64,000 bases of DNA, from assembly GCA_041940305.1 (NCBI GenBank), contig JBGTSJ010000003.1, positions 124,001-188,000 on the forward strand, read 5' to 3'. The stretch is from JBGTSJ01 sp041940305 (lineage in GTDB: Bacteria > Planctomycetota > Planctomycetia > Planctomycetales > Planctomycetaceae). The translations under genes and the position numbers were made by a program. This document shows positions 33,492 through 42,060 of the stretch, piece by piece. Within the stretch, counting starts at the first letter, position 1. Every line of letters starts with the position of its first letter. The notes under the pieces were generated by a model. That model was not told the origin of the DNA and searched no databases. It worked only from the letters and a program-made list of their open reading frames with translations.

Positions 33492-34790
33492 ATGCAACGC
33501 GTGACTGCCGGCACCGAATGCCTGACTCGCGGCCGAAAACTGTCTCGCCGGGCTTTGCTCCGCGGGGCGGGCGTTGCGCTGGCGCTCCCCGCGTTAGAGT
33601 GCATGGCGCCGGTTTATGCCGCCGGGAGATCAAGCGCCCCGCCGCCGCGACGTATGGTCGCCATCAACTTTGAGTTGTCGTTTCATCCCCCCAATCTGAT
33701 GCCCCGGCAGGCGGGGCCCGACTACGAAACGACGCCATACCTCGAACCGCTGGCTGCATTTCGGAATCACTTCACGATCATCTCCGGCACGTCCCATCCC
33801 GATGTGGACGGCGGCCACGCCGCGTCGAAGTCGTGGCTGACCGGAGCTCCGCACCCCGGTGCGGCCAACTTCACGAACACCATCTCCATGGACCAACTGG
33901 CCGCGCAGGCCATCGGCCGGGAAACACGGTGGGAATACCTGGCGGTCGGCGGCGGCGGGATCTCGGTGTCGGCTAATGGAGTGCCCGTGCCGTCGAGTGC
34001 GTTCCCGTCCCATGTGTTTCGCACCCTCTTCGTTGAGGGAAGCCCGCAGGAGAAGCAGGAGCAGATCACGCGGCTGCGCGAAGGACAAAGCGTGCTGGAT
34101 GTCGTACTCCAGGCCGCCGAGCGCATGCAGAAACGAGTCAGTCGACAGGATCAGCGCAAACTGGACGAGTACTTCACTTCGGTGCGCGAGGCCGAGCGGC
34201 GGCTGCACAAGGCCGAACAATGGCAGCACGAGCCCAAGCCTCCGGTCGATGTCGAGCCGCAGGCCGACATCCGGGATCCCAACGAGATCATCGCTCGCGC
34301 CCGCCAGTGGTACGACGTGATGTATCTCGCCCTGCTCACCGATTCGACCAGGGTCATCAGCTACGTCGTCGGGGACTCCAACGCGGTCGCGACGCTGCCC
34401 GGCGTGTCGATGAACTACCACGACCTGTCGCACCACGGACAGGATCCGGAGAAACTCAAGCAGCTCGGGATCATCGAAGGCGAGCATGTGAAGGCGTTCG
34501 GGGAGTTTCTCGCCCGTTTGCGGGCGGCTGACGAAGGAGACTCCAACCTGCTCGATCGCACGATGGTGCTCCTGGGCTCGCACATGCACAGCGGCGGGCA
34601 CGACAACCGCAACCTGCCGATCATTCTCGCCGGCGGCGGTTTCCGGCATGGGCAGCACCTGGCCTTTAGCCAGGACAGCAATTACCCGCTGGCCAACCTC
34701 TACGTCAGCATGCTCCAGCGGCTGGGCCTCGACGTCGACCGCTTCGCATCGAGCACCGGAGCAATGACGGGGCTGGAGACGTCAGGCTGA
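33492..34790 (+). CDS. DUF1552 protein, second copy
   Basis: The 432-residue exported protein has a Tat-like leader (LSRRALLRGAGVALALPALE, residues about 17-36). Family stretches are MVAINFELSFHPPNL, SGTSHPDVDGGHAASKSWL, QDQRKLDEYFTSVREAERRL and LGSHMHSGGHDNRNLPIILA. It follows the DUF1592 cytochrome at 31056-33428 and is probably cotranscribed with it. Function is unknown. Confidence 0.92.
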   Translation: MQRVTAGTECLTRGRKLSRRALLRGAGVALALPALECMAPVYAAGRSSAPPPRRMVAINFELSFHPPNLMPRQAGPDYETTPYLEPLAAFRNHFTIISGTSHPDVDGGHAASKSWLTGAPHPGAANFTNTISMDQLAAQAIGRETRWEYLAVGGGGISVSANGVPVPSSAFPSHVFRTLFVEGSPQEKQEQITRLREGQSVLDVVLQAAERMQKRVSRQDQRKLDEYFTSVREAERRLHKAEQWQHEPKPPVDVEPQADIRDPNEIIARARQWYDVMYLALLTDSTRVISYVVGDSNAVATLPGVSMNYHDLSHHGQDPEKLKQLGIIEGEHVKAFGEFLARLRAADEGDSNLLDRTMVLLGSHMHSGGHDNRNLPIILAGGGFRHGQHLAFSQDSNYPLANLYVSMLQRLGLDVDRFASSTGAMTGLETSG

Positions 34791-34858
34791 AATCTCGCGC
34801 CGTCCAGCAGGCTGTTGCAAGGCGAGTGGGCCGGCTCCGGGGGCTCGCGACGATCCAG

Positions 34859-35884
34859 TTATTCGGACGCGATCCGCTCGCCGTATTGGGCCGAGTAGTA
34901 TGCCTGATACTCCCCGGAGCGAATCCGATTGACCCACTCGGCATTCGACCGGTACCAGGCGATGGTCTCTGCCAGTCCGCTGTCGAAATCAACTTCGGGC
35001 GCCCATTCAAGCTCCCGTTGGGCCTTGCTGCAGTCAATGGCATACCGAAAGTCGTGTCCGGGACGATCGGTCACGTACTGAATCAGCGAGTCCGGTTTGC
35101 CGAGAGCACGGAGCAGCTTGCGGGTCAGTTCGATGTTCTTCAGCTCGCAGCGTCCACCGAAGTTGTACACTTCGCCGGGCCTTCCCCGGCGCAGCGCGGC
35201 GTCGATGCCGCGGCAGTGATCCAAAACGTGGATCCAGTCGCGCGTGTTCTCTCCGGCGCCGTAGACGGGCAGCGGCTTGTCCGCCAGAGCATTCGAGATA
35301 AACAGTGGAATCAGCTTCTCGGGAAACTGATACGGTCCGTAATTGTTGGAGCAGCGCGTGATGATCCCGGGAAATCCGAACGTATGGAAATAGGCGCGGA
35401 CCAGCAGGTCGGCCGCGGTCTTGGAAGCGGAGTACGGACTGTTCGGCGCCAGTGGCGTCTCCTCGGTGAACAATCCCTCATCGCCGAGCGTGCCGTACAC
35501 TTCGTCCGTGGAGACCTGCACATACCGCGCGGTCTGGTGCCTGCGGCAGGCGTCGAGCAGCACCTGCGTGCCCACGATGTTCGTCTGCACGAAAGGACCC
35601 GAATCCAGAATGCTGCGATCAACGTGGCTCTCAGCAGCGAAATGGATCACAGCCTCCGGCTGCACTTCGGCCAGCACAGCCTCCACCCGGTCACGATCGA
35701 CGACGTCCCCCAGAAAGAACCGGTATCGCGGATCGGATTCGACATCCCGCAGGTTCTCAGGATTCCCCGCGTACGTGAGCTTGTCGATGTTCGCGACCAC
35801 CAGCTGGGGATCACTCGCAAGGGCATGCCTGACGAAGTTCGATCCGATGAAGCCGCAGCCGCCCGTCACAAGTATGCGTTGCAT
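34859..35884 (-). CDS. rfbB: dTDP-glucose 4,6-dehydratase
   Basis: RfbB (RmlB) converts dTDP-glucose to dTDP-4-keto-6-deoxyglucose, the second step of dTDP-rhamnose synthesis. The 341-residue protein has the SDR fold: the NAD-binding motif GGCGFIGSNF at residues 8-17, HFAAESHVDRS, YVQVSTDEVYG and the catalytic YSASKTAADLL (YxxxK). It ends with family motifs GHDFRYAIDCSKAQRELEWAP. The start at 35884 gives the normal length; the frame is open to 36043, but that part is not homologous. It is divergent from rfbA. Confidence 0.96.
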   Translation of the reverse strand: MQRILVTGGCGFIGSNFVRHALASDPQLVVANIDKLTYAGNPENLRDVESDPRYRFFLGDVVDRDRVEAVLAEVQPEAVIHFAAESHVDRSILDSGPFVQTNIVGTQVLLDACRRHQTARYVQVSTDEVYGTLGDEGLFTEETPLAPNSPYSASKTAADLLVRAYFHTFGFPGIITRCSNNYGPYQFPEKLIPLFISNALADKPLPVYGAGENTRDWIHVLDHCRGIDAALRRGRPGEVYNFGGRCELKNIELTRKLLRALGKPDSLIQYVTDRPGHDFRYAIDCSKAQRELEWAPEVDFDSGLAETIAWYRSNAEWVNRIRSGEYQAYYSAQYGERIASE

Positions 35885-36059
35885 GATCAAGCCCGCTGGG
35901 AATAAACCCCGAAGACTCTCGGCCTGAACGTCCACCCTAGTAGGTTGGTGACGTTGCGGGCAACTATTGGCGTCCGAATCATGCGATCGCGGTCGAATGC
36001 AGACGACCCGCGCGTTAGCCTGATTGAGACCTGCATCACGCACTGTTCAGGAGAGCACA

Positions 36060-36962
36060 ATGGCCGGAAATCTGGTCGCAGAGCGCTGTGGCATCATTCT
36101 GGCCGGAGGCAGCGGAACGCGGCTGTACCCGATCACCAGGGTGGTCAGCAAGCAGCTGCTTCCGGTCTACGACAAGCCGATGATCTACTACCCGTTGTCG
36201 ACGCTCATGCTGGCCGGCATCCGGGACGTGCTGGTGATCAGCACGCCGCAGGACCTGCCGCAGTTCCGGCAACTCCTCAGCGATGGGTCGCAGTGGGGAA
36301 TGCGGTTTTCCTATGCCGAGCAGCCGCGGCCGGAGGGGCTGGCACAGGCGTTCCTCATCGGCGAGGACTTTGTCGCGGGACGGCCGTCCTGTCTGATTCT
36401 GGGAGACAACATCTTTTACGGGCACCAGTTGTCCAGGAGCCTGCAGGCGGTCTGTCAGCGAACAAGCGGGGCAACCGTATTCGCCTATCATGTTCGTGAC
36501 CCGCAGCGCTACGGCGTCGTGGAGCTTGATTCAACCGGTCGCGCACTCAGCATCGAAGAGAAGCCGGCGAAGCCCAGATCGCACTACGCGGTGACGGGCC
36601 TGTATTTCTACGACTCCAGGGTCGTCGAGATCGCCAAAACGATCCGCCCGTCGGCGCGGGGCGAATTGGAGATTACGGACGTCAACCGGATCTATCTGGA
36701 GCGGGGCGAACTGATGGTCGAGGCGATGGGTCGCGGCTCGGCATGGCTGGACACCGGCACGCAGCAGTCGTTGCTGGAGGCCGCGGCGTACGTTGGCGTG
36801 CTTGAGCAGAGACAAGGCTTGAAAATCGCCTGTCCCGAGGAGATCGCCTGGCGGATGGGTTACGTCGACGCCCAGCAACTGCGGGGACTGGCGGCAGACC
36901 TCGGGAAGAGCGCGTATGGTCAGTATCTGCTGGCGCTGGTTGAATCCGAGGAACGTCCGTGA
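36060..36962 (+). CDS. rfbA: Glucose-1-phosphate thymidylyltransferase
   Basis: RfbA (RmlA) makes dTDP-glucose from glucose-1-phosphate and dTTP, the step before RfbB. The 300-residue protein has the nucleotidyltransferase signature GGSGTRLYPITRVVSKQLLP, then YDKPMIYYPLSTLMLAGIRD and LGDNIFYG. The ATG at 36060 follows an AGGAG ribosome-binding site and gives the usual length. It is divergent from rfbB, with about 175 bases between the starts. rfbC and rfbD are not in the window. Confidence 0.96.
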   Translation: MAGNLVAERCGIILAGGSGTRLYPITRVVSKQLLPVYDKPMIYYPLSTLMLAGIRDVLVISTPQDLPQFRQLLSDGSQWGMRFSYAEQPRPEGLAQAFLIGEDFVAGRPSCLILGDNIFYGHQLSRSLQAVCQRTSGATVFAYHVRDPQRYGVVELDSTGRALSIEEKPAKPRSHYAVTGLYFYDSRVVEIAKTIRPSARGELEITDVNRIYLERGELMVEAMGRGSAWLDTGTQQSLLEAAAYVGVLEQRQGLKIACPEEIAWRMGYVDAQQLRGLAADLGKSAYGQYLLALVESEERP

Positions 36963-37265
36963 TGCCTCGCTCGGCCACGGCCGGCAGATTGACTTCCCGA
37001 CCCGGGTGTCCGGAACAGCGCCCGCAGCCGCTCAAATTGCTTCGACTATCGAGCCGTTGCTCTCGAAGGTCGCGTGATCTCAGTGTAGTTTCGCACGCGG
37101 CCTGCCGCGTCGAGCCTCCCGGCATTCTGCTGATCGATGCGACACCCAGTTGCGTCCCGCTCCCTCGGAAATTGCAATTCACATCCCACGCCTTACAATG
37201 ACGTGCAATCTCCATCGATCCCCGATCTCCGGTGATATCCGGGCTCACTTCACGGGAGTTCCGCC
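36963..37265. other. Intergenic gap upstream of floA
   Basis: About 300 bases with no gene. Apart from the candidate promoter at 37172-37199, nothing is recognised. Confidence 0.4.
37172..37199 (+). promoter_or_regulatory. Candidate sigma-70-type promoter of floA
   Basis: TTGCAA (37172-37177) and TACAAT (37194-37199) are separated by 16 bases, 67 bases upstream of the floA start. This is the best -35/-10 pair in the gap. Confidence 0.45.
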
Positions 37266-38261
37266 TTGTCATTGCCACTCACGCAGGCCGGATTTGTCCT
37301 GGCACAGCCGATGAACTCCAGCGACATCTGGAAAGTGCTCGCCGTACTCGGGTTCATCTTTCTCGCGATCCTGGGACTGATCTTTCTGTTCCTGTTCGGC
37401 AAGTACTTCAACCTCTGGCTGCGGGCGTTTGTCACCAAGGCCCGCATCGGGCCGTTTTCGATCGTGGCCATGTCGCTGCGTAAGGTGAATCCGGCGGCAA
37501 TCGTCGATGCGAAAATCAGCGCCGTCCAGGCCGGCCTCACCGACGTGCAGACCGCCGGCATGGAAGCCCATTATCTCGCCGGCGGGAACGTGCAGCGCGT
37601 CGTCCGCGCGCTCATCGCTGCCCAGCGGGCGCGCATCGACCTGGACTGGGACACCGCCGCGGCGATCGACCTGGCCGGTCGCAACGTGCTGGAAGCCGTG
37701 CAGACCAGCGTTGATCCCCGCGTCATCGACTGTCCCGATCCGCGGCAGGGGCGCACGACGCTCGACGGCGTCGCCAAGGACGGCATTCAGTTGAAGGCCC
37801 GGGCCCGCGTCACCGTCCGCACCAACCTCGCGCAGCTCGTCGGCGGTGCCACCGAAGACACCGTGATCGCCCGCGTCGGCGAGGGCATCGTCTCGGCCAT
37901 CGGTTCCTCCACCAGCCATAAGCAGGTGCTGGCGAACCCGGCGTTGATTGCGCAGGCCGTGCTCCGGAAAAGTCTCGACTCCCAGACTGCGTATGAGATC
38001 GTGTCGATCGACATTGCCGATATTGACGTCGGCGAGAACGTCGGCGCACGTCTGCAGGCCGACCAGGCCGAAGCCGACATGCGCGTGGCCCGCGCCAAAG
38101 CCGAGCAGCGCCGCGCCGAAGCAGTCGCGGTCGAGCAGGAGATGCAGGCCCTCACACAGGAAAACCGGGCGAAAGTGGTGCTGGCGGAAGCCGAAGTGCC
38201 GATGGCGATGGCCGATGCTTTCACCCGCGGCCAGCTCCGTACCAATGGCAAGGCGACGTAA
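37266..38261 (+). CDS. floA: Flotillin-like membrane protein FloA
   Basis: FloA organises lipid-raft-like membrane domains. The 331-residue protein has one hydrophobic hairpin or transmembrane segment (VLAVLGFIFLAILGLIFLFL, residues about 22-41). Then come the FloA hallmark RIGPFSIVAMSLRKVNP and the SPFH domain with LAGGNVQRVVRALIAAQRA and GRNVLEAVQTSVDPRVIDCP. The C-terminus is an Ala/Glu-rich coiled coil (VARAKAEQRRAEAVAVEQEM). The start is a TTG at 37266 behind a GGGAG ribosome-binding site; an in-frame ATG at 37311 (MNSSDIW) is the alternative and would shorten the N-terminus by 15 residues. It is followed by an aldolase gene on the same strand. Confidence 0.92.
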   Translation: MSLPLTQAGFVLAQPMNSSDIWKVLAVLGFIFLAILGLIFLFLFGKYFNLWLRAFVTKARIGPFSIVAMSLRKVNPAAIVDAKISAVQAGLTDVQTAGMEAHYLAGGNVQRVVRALIAAQRARIDLDWDTAAAIDLAGRNVLEAVQTSVDPRVIDCPDPRQGRTTLDGVAKDGIQLKARARVTVRTNLAQLVGGATEDTVIARVGEGIVSAIGSSTSHKQVLANPALIAQAVLRKSLDSQTAYEIVSIDIADIDVGENVGARLQADQAEADMRVARAKAEQRRAEAVAVEQEMQALTQENRAKVVLAEAEVPMAMADAFTRGQLRTNGKAT

Positions 38262-38476
38262 GGTTCGCACGGGTGCTCTCAAGACATCCGATCGCATCCT
38301 CCCGCCCACGGTCCAGGCTGCGAACCAACCCGCCCGTGGCGGCGTTGGCAGATTGTCCCAATGCGGAACAGAGCCGCCGACCCGGCCGCTCGCCCTGCAC
38401 GAAACCTCATGACGCGAAGGTTTGCCTCGCGGGGTGAGGATCACACATCACCCCCGATTCGTCCCCGAACGGCCGC

Positions 38477-39253
38477 ATGTCCGACTCACTCAAATCCCGC
38501 ATCCAGCGCGGCGACCGGCTGATCACCTACGCCGTCAGTCGCGTGTTCCATCCGAACCTCATCCAGATGCTCGGGTTTCATGGCGGGTTCGACGGCTTCT
38601 GGATCGACTTCGAGCACGCCGGACTGACCACGCGCGATATCGAGCTGGCAACCATGGCCGGCCGCAGCGTCGGGTTGGACAGTTTCGTCCGGATTCCGCC
38701 CACCGACTACTGCCTCGTGACGCGCTGTCTGGAGTCGGGCGCCGCCGGCGTCATGGCGGCCCAGATCGACACCGCGGCCCAGGCGGAGCAGTTCGTCCAA
38801 TGGGCGAAGTTCGCCCCCCGCGGCCGCCGCGGCCTGAATACCGGAGGCTACGATGGCCGGTTCGGTCTGCTCCCCGCCGACGAGTTCTGCGAACGGGCTA
38901 ACCGCGAGAACTTCGTCGCGATCCAGATCGAGACGCTGCAGTCGGTTGAAGAATGCGACGCGATCGCGGCCATTGACGACGTGGATCTTCTCTTCGTCGG
39001 GCCGGCCGATCTGAGCCAGGCGCTCGGCGTGCCCGGACAGTTCCTGCATCCGCGCTGCCTGGAAGCGATCGATCGCGTCTCGGCCGCCTGCCGCAAACAC
39101 GGCAAGCACTGGGGAGCCGTCACGCCGACCCCCGAGCACGCCGCCATGGCGATCGAGAAAGGCTGTACCCTGATCTCGCCGACCAACGACGTGCGGCTCT
39201 TTAACGCCGGAGTGCAAGCGGTCAAACGGAGCTTCGCCGAGATCTTTGCGTGA
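38477..39253 (+). CDS. HpcH/HpaI-family aldolase
   Basis: The 258-residue protein belongs to the HpcH/HpaI (2-keto-3-deoxy acid) class II aldolases, which use a divalent metal to cleave or form hydroxy-oxo acids with pyruvate. Motifs are GFDGFWIDFEHAGL (acid/base region), AAGVMAAQID and the metal ligands in AIQIETLQSVEECD and LLFVGPADLSQALG. The true substrate is not predictable. The gene stands 215 bases downstream of floA and is convergent with a MoxR gene, with a palindromic repeat between the stops. Confidence 0.88.
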   Translation: MSDSLKSRIQRGDRLITYAVSRVFHPNLIQMLGFHGGFDGFWIDFEHAGLTTRDIELATMAGRSVGLDSFVRIPPTDYCLVTRCLESGAAGVMAAQIDTAAQAEQFVQWAKFAPRGRRGLNTGGYDGRFGLLPADEFCERANRENFVAIQIETLQSVEECDAIAAIDDVDLLFVGPADLSQALGVPGQFLHPRCLEAIDRVSAACRKHGKHWGAVTPTPEHAAMAIEKGCTLISPTNDVRLFNAGVQAVKRSFAEIFA

Positions 39254-39286
39254 CGAGGGTCGGCGCCATCGCAGGACCGGCCCCCG

Positions 39287-39321
39287 CAGAAACCCGGTTT
39301 CTTCAAGAAACCGGATTTCTG
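39287..39321. terminator. Palindromic repeat between convergent genes, likely bidirectional terminator
   Basis: AGAAACCCGGTTTCTT and AGAAACCGGATTTCT form a near-perfect hairpin between the stops of the aldolase and MoxR genes. The AGAAACCGGGTTTCT motif is also a known type of dispersed planctomycete repeat. Confidence 0.6.
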
Positions 39322-39328
39322 AGAACGT

Positions 39329-40270
39329 TCAATCCGGCACCCGCGTCGATTCCAGAATCTGCCGTACGATCGCCTTCGCCCGGTCTCGCTGCCCTTCACG
39401 GATCATGCCCCGGCAGGTGATGCGGTGCGCCAGTGCCGGCACCGCCAGCCGTTTGACGTCGTCCGGCACGGCGAAGTTCCGGCCCTCCAGCAGCGCCAGG
39501 CTCTGCACGGCACGGTACAGCGTGATGGCGCCGCGCGTGCTCACTCCCAATGACAGCTCCTCGTGCTGCCGCGTGGCGGAGACGATGTCGAGGATGTAGT
39601 CGTTGATCGAGTCCTCCATGCGCACGTTGCGGCACTCGCGCTGAATCCCCGCCAGTTCATCGCCGGACAGCACCGGCTTCAGCCGGTCGACCGGCTCCCC
39701 GTCGCGATGATTGTTGAGCACGTTCCGCTCCGTCTCGCGGTCCGGGTACCCGATGTCGATGTTGAGCATGAACCGGTCGAGCTGGTTTTCCGGCAGCGGA
39801 TAGGTCCCCTCGAACTCGAACGGGTTCTGCGTCGCCAGCACAAAAAACGGCCGCTCCAACGGATACGTGTGGCCGTCCACCGTCACCTGCCGCTCCATCA
39901 TCGCTTCGAGCAGGGCGCTTTGCGTCCGCGGCGTCGTGCGGTTGATCTCGTCCACCAGCAGCACGTTGGTGAAGATCGGCCCGCGCCGGAACTCGAACTC
40001 GCCCCGGTTGGGCAGGAACACGCTCGTCCCCAGGATGTCGCTGGGCAGCATATCGGGCGTGCACTGCAGCCGCGTGAACTGCGAGTTCAAACTGTGAGCC
40101 AGCGCCTTCGCCAGCGACGTCTTGCCTACGCCCGGCGCATCCTCGATCAGCAGGTGCCCTTCGGCGATCAGCGCCACCACGGCCAGCCGGATCGCGTCCG
40201 GTTTCCCCTGCAGCGCCTGCTGGACGTTGCTGCTCAGCCGTTCAATCATCGTGCCGGTTTCGGTCGTCAC
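39329..40270 (-). CDS. MoxR-family AAA ATPase
   Basis: MoxR ATPases act as chaperones that remodel or activate partner complexes, usually with von Willebrand A proteins. The 313-residue protein has Walker A in EDAPGVGKTSLAKALAHSL, Walker B in VLLVDEINRTTPRTQSALLE (DEINR), and the MoxR tract EAMMERQVTVDGHTYPL. The lid domain contains LGVSTRGAITLYRAVQ. The expected downstream DUF58 and VWA genes are absent: its 3' neighbour is a convergent aldolase, so it is an orphan here. The start at 40270 matches family length. Confidence 0.92.
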   Translation of the reverse strand: MTTETGTMIERLSSNVQQALQGKPDAIRLAVVALIAEGHLLIEDAPGVGKTSLAKALAHSLNSQFTRLQCTPDMLPSDILGTSVFLPNRGEFEFRRGPIFTNVLLVDEINRTTPRTQSALLEAMMERQVTVDGHTYPLERPFFVLATQNPFEFEGTYPLPENQLDRFMLNIDIGYPDRETERNVLNNHRDGEPVDRLKPVLSGDELAGIQRECRNVRMEDSINDYILDIVSATRQHEELSLGVSTRGAITLYRAVQSLALLEGRNFAVPDDVKRLAVPALAHRITCRGMIREGQRDRAKAIVRQILESTRVPD

Positions 40271-40517
40271 AGCAGCCCTTTGAGCGAGAGAGTTCGAGCG
40301 GCACGCAGATTATGGCGGCGAATCGGTCAATTGACAGGCCGCCGGTCGGGAGCAGTCTGGGATTTCATCATATTCGTTCTGCGGCGAGGCCGCGAACGGC
40401 CTGCAACGACGCTCCCGATGGGGCGGCTGCGTCGCCGCACGACCGGCCGCCCGGTATCCTGACGACTGCGGATGATGGACGCCAAATCACCTCGCCGAAG
40501 AACCCGGGAGATCGACC

Positions 40518-41612
40518 ATGTCGGACCGCCTGCGCTCACTGTCTCGTCGTGACTTCCTCGCCGCCTCCGCGGCAGGTGCGGCTGCGATCACCGGCGCCCC
40601 GCGGGTGCTGACCGCCTCGAAGACTCGCGACCCGCTGACGATCGGCGAGGGTGAATTCCGCTACGAGGTCGTGCACGACTGGCCGCAGTTGCCCGACCAG
40701 TACACCTGGCAGACGACGCATAACGTCGCGGTCGATGGGGACGGGTTTCTGTACGTCATCCACGAAGGACGGCAGGAACTGGCCGACCATCCCTCGATCT
40801 TCGTCTTCGATCCCGACGGCGCCTACGTTCGCTCCTTCGGTTCCGAATTCCAAGGAGGCGGCCACGGCATCGAAGTGCGGCAGGAAGGGAGCGATCAGTT
40901 CCTGTATGTCTGCGCGTACCAGCAGGTGAAGTCGTTCGCCAAGCTCACGCTCGACGGCGAAACCGTCTGGCGGAAGTACGCCCCCATGGACGCCGGCGTC
41001 TACGCGCCGGAAGAGGACACCAACCCGCAGAAGGTCTGGGGGCGCGACCGTTTCATGCCGACGAACTTCGCGTTCCTCGACGACGGCGGGTTCCTGCTGG
41101 CGGACGGCTATGGTTCGTTTTACATCCATCAGTACGATGCCGACGGCAACTGGCAGCGCTGCTTCGGCGGCCCCGGCGACGGCGACGGGACGTTCAACAC
41201 GCCGCACGGCATCTGGATTGACCGCCGCCCCGGCCGCGACCCGGCCGTCGTCGTCTGCGACCGGGCGCACCATACCCTCCAGTATCTCTCGCTCGACGGC
41301 CGGCATCTCGAAACGCTGACCGGCTACGGCCTCCCCGCGAACATCGACTCCTGGGAGAACCTGCTCCTCGTTCCCGAGTTGCACGCCCGCCTGACGATCC
41401 TCGACGAGCAGCTGCAGGTCGTCGCGCGGCTGGGAGACGACATCGCGCGGATCACCGGCGAAGGGGGGGGCGCGATTCGCAGCGACCCCGCGCAATGGCA
41501 CAGCGGCAAGTTCGTCCACCCCCACGACGCCTGCTTCGACCGAAACGGCGACATCTACATCGCCGAATGGGTGGCCACGGGGCGGATCACGAAGCTGCGC
41601 CGGGTGGGGTGA
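40518..41612 (+). CDS. Exported NHL/6-bladed beta-propeller protein
   Basis: The 364-residue protein has a Tat-like leader (LSRRDFLAASAAGAAAITGA). It continues with repeated NHL/SMP-30-type blades: HNVAVDGDGFLYVIHEG, IFVFDPDGAYVRSFGSE, FNTPHGIWIDRRPG and ACFDRNGDIYIAEW. Such proteins bind or hydrolyse small molecules or bind carbohydrate; no catalytic set is recognisable. The start at 40518 sits near the RR motif. Its 3' end lies against the RNase P RNA repeat region. Confidence 0.85.
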   Translation: MSDRLRSLSRRDFLAASAAGAAAITGAPRVLTASKTRDPLTIGEGEFRYEVVHDWPQLPDQYTWQTTHNVAVDGDGFLYVIHEGRQELADHPSIFVFDPDGAYVRSFGSEFQGGGHGIEVRQEGSDQFLYVCAYQQVKSFAKLTLDGETVWRKYAPMDAGVYAPEEDTNPQKVWGRDRFMPTNFAFLDDGGFLLADGYGSFYIHQYDADGNWQRCFGGPGDGDGTFNTPHGIWIDRRPGRDPAVVVCDRAHHTLQYLSLDGRHLETLTGYGLPANIDSWENLLLVPELHARLTILDEQLQVVARLGDDIARITGEGGGAIRSDPAQWHSGKFVHPHDACFDRNGDIYIAEWVATGRITKLRRVG

Positions 41613-41629
41613 GACCGCGGGAAGGCGGC

Positions 41630-41721
41630 GGGTGGCTGCCCCCAGCGAGGGGACGTTGCGAGGTTGATGGGGAATGCACCGCTCGGCTGGGGGCTTCGCT
41701 TCGCTACGACCCCAGCCACCC
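41630..41721. repeat. 92-bp element with terminal inverted repeats GGGTGGCTG...CAGCCACCC
   Basis: The ends GGGTGGCTG (41630-41638) and CAGCCACCC (41713-41721) are perfect 9-bp inverted repeats. An inner hairpin GGCTGGGGG / CCCCAGCC lies at 41685-41717. The element has the look of a small non-autonomous palindromic repeat. It abuts the end of the RNase P RNA homology, where the RNA's 3' third should continue. Confidence 0.6.
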
Positions 41722-41723
41722 CG

Positions 41724-42048
41724 CCGGTGGGGTTTGCCGTGCCGGTCCTGTCGCCAGGGCCGCGGTGCGCTCTTACCGCACCGTTTCACCCTTGCCTGTG
41801 CCAGGTTGTGATTTCGGGTTTTCGATTCTGGATTGGGGATTGTCGATTCGGAGCGCGCCCCATCGGAAATCCGAGGTCGAAAATCCAGAATCACAACCTG
41901 GCCATCGGCGGTCTGTTCTCTGTGGCACTTTCCCGGTCCTCGCGGACGGTGGGCGTTACCCACCACCGTGTCCTGTGGAGCCCGGACTTTCCTCCACGGC
42001 GGCGTCCCAAAGGCCTGCCGCCGCAGCGGCCGTCCGCCCCGCTCCGGC
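41724..42048 (-). ncRNA. rnpB: RNase P RNA (class A), 3' third missing
   Basis: The minus strand reads the RNase P RNA core in order. TGGAGGAAAGTCCGGGCTCC (P4 5' strand) is followed by TAACGCC in the P8/P9 region and AGTGCCACAGAGAACAG. Then comes a greatly enlarged P12, then GGGTGAAACGGTGCGGTAAG and AGCGCACCG (P13/P14). It ends with CACGGCAAACCCCACC (P5 3' strand). A TATAAT box lies just upstream. Homology stops at about 41724: GAGCAAG (L15), P16-P18 and the conserved ACAGAAC...GCTTA segment with the P4 3' strand and P1/P2 partners are not found. RNase P processes tRNA 5' ends; this copy as seen would lack its catalytic pairing. It is probably a decayed or disrupted copy. Confidence 0.85.
41796..41906. 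repeat. Dispersed-repeat-like hairpin forming the enlarged P12 of rnpB
   Basis: About 110 bases form a long imperfect hairpin with ends GCCAGGTTGTGATTTCGG and CCAGAATCACAACCTGGCC. E. coli P12 is about 25 bases. Inner units GATTCTGGAT and GAAAATCCAGAATC resemble the short repeats of other planctomycete intergenic hairpins. Confidence 0.7.
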
Positions 42049-42054
42049 GGAGTC

Positions 42055-42060
42055 ATTATA
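42055..42060 (-). promoter_or_regulatory. TATAAT -10 box of rnpB
   Basis: A perfect TATAAT on the minus strand lies 7 bases before the proposed RNA 5' end. No strong -35 element is seen. Confidence 0.5.
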
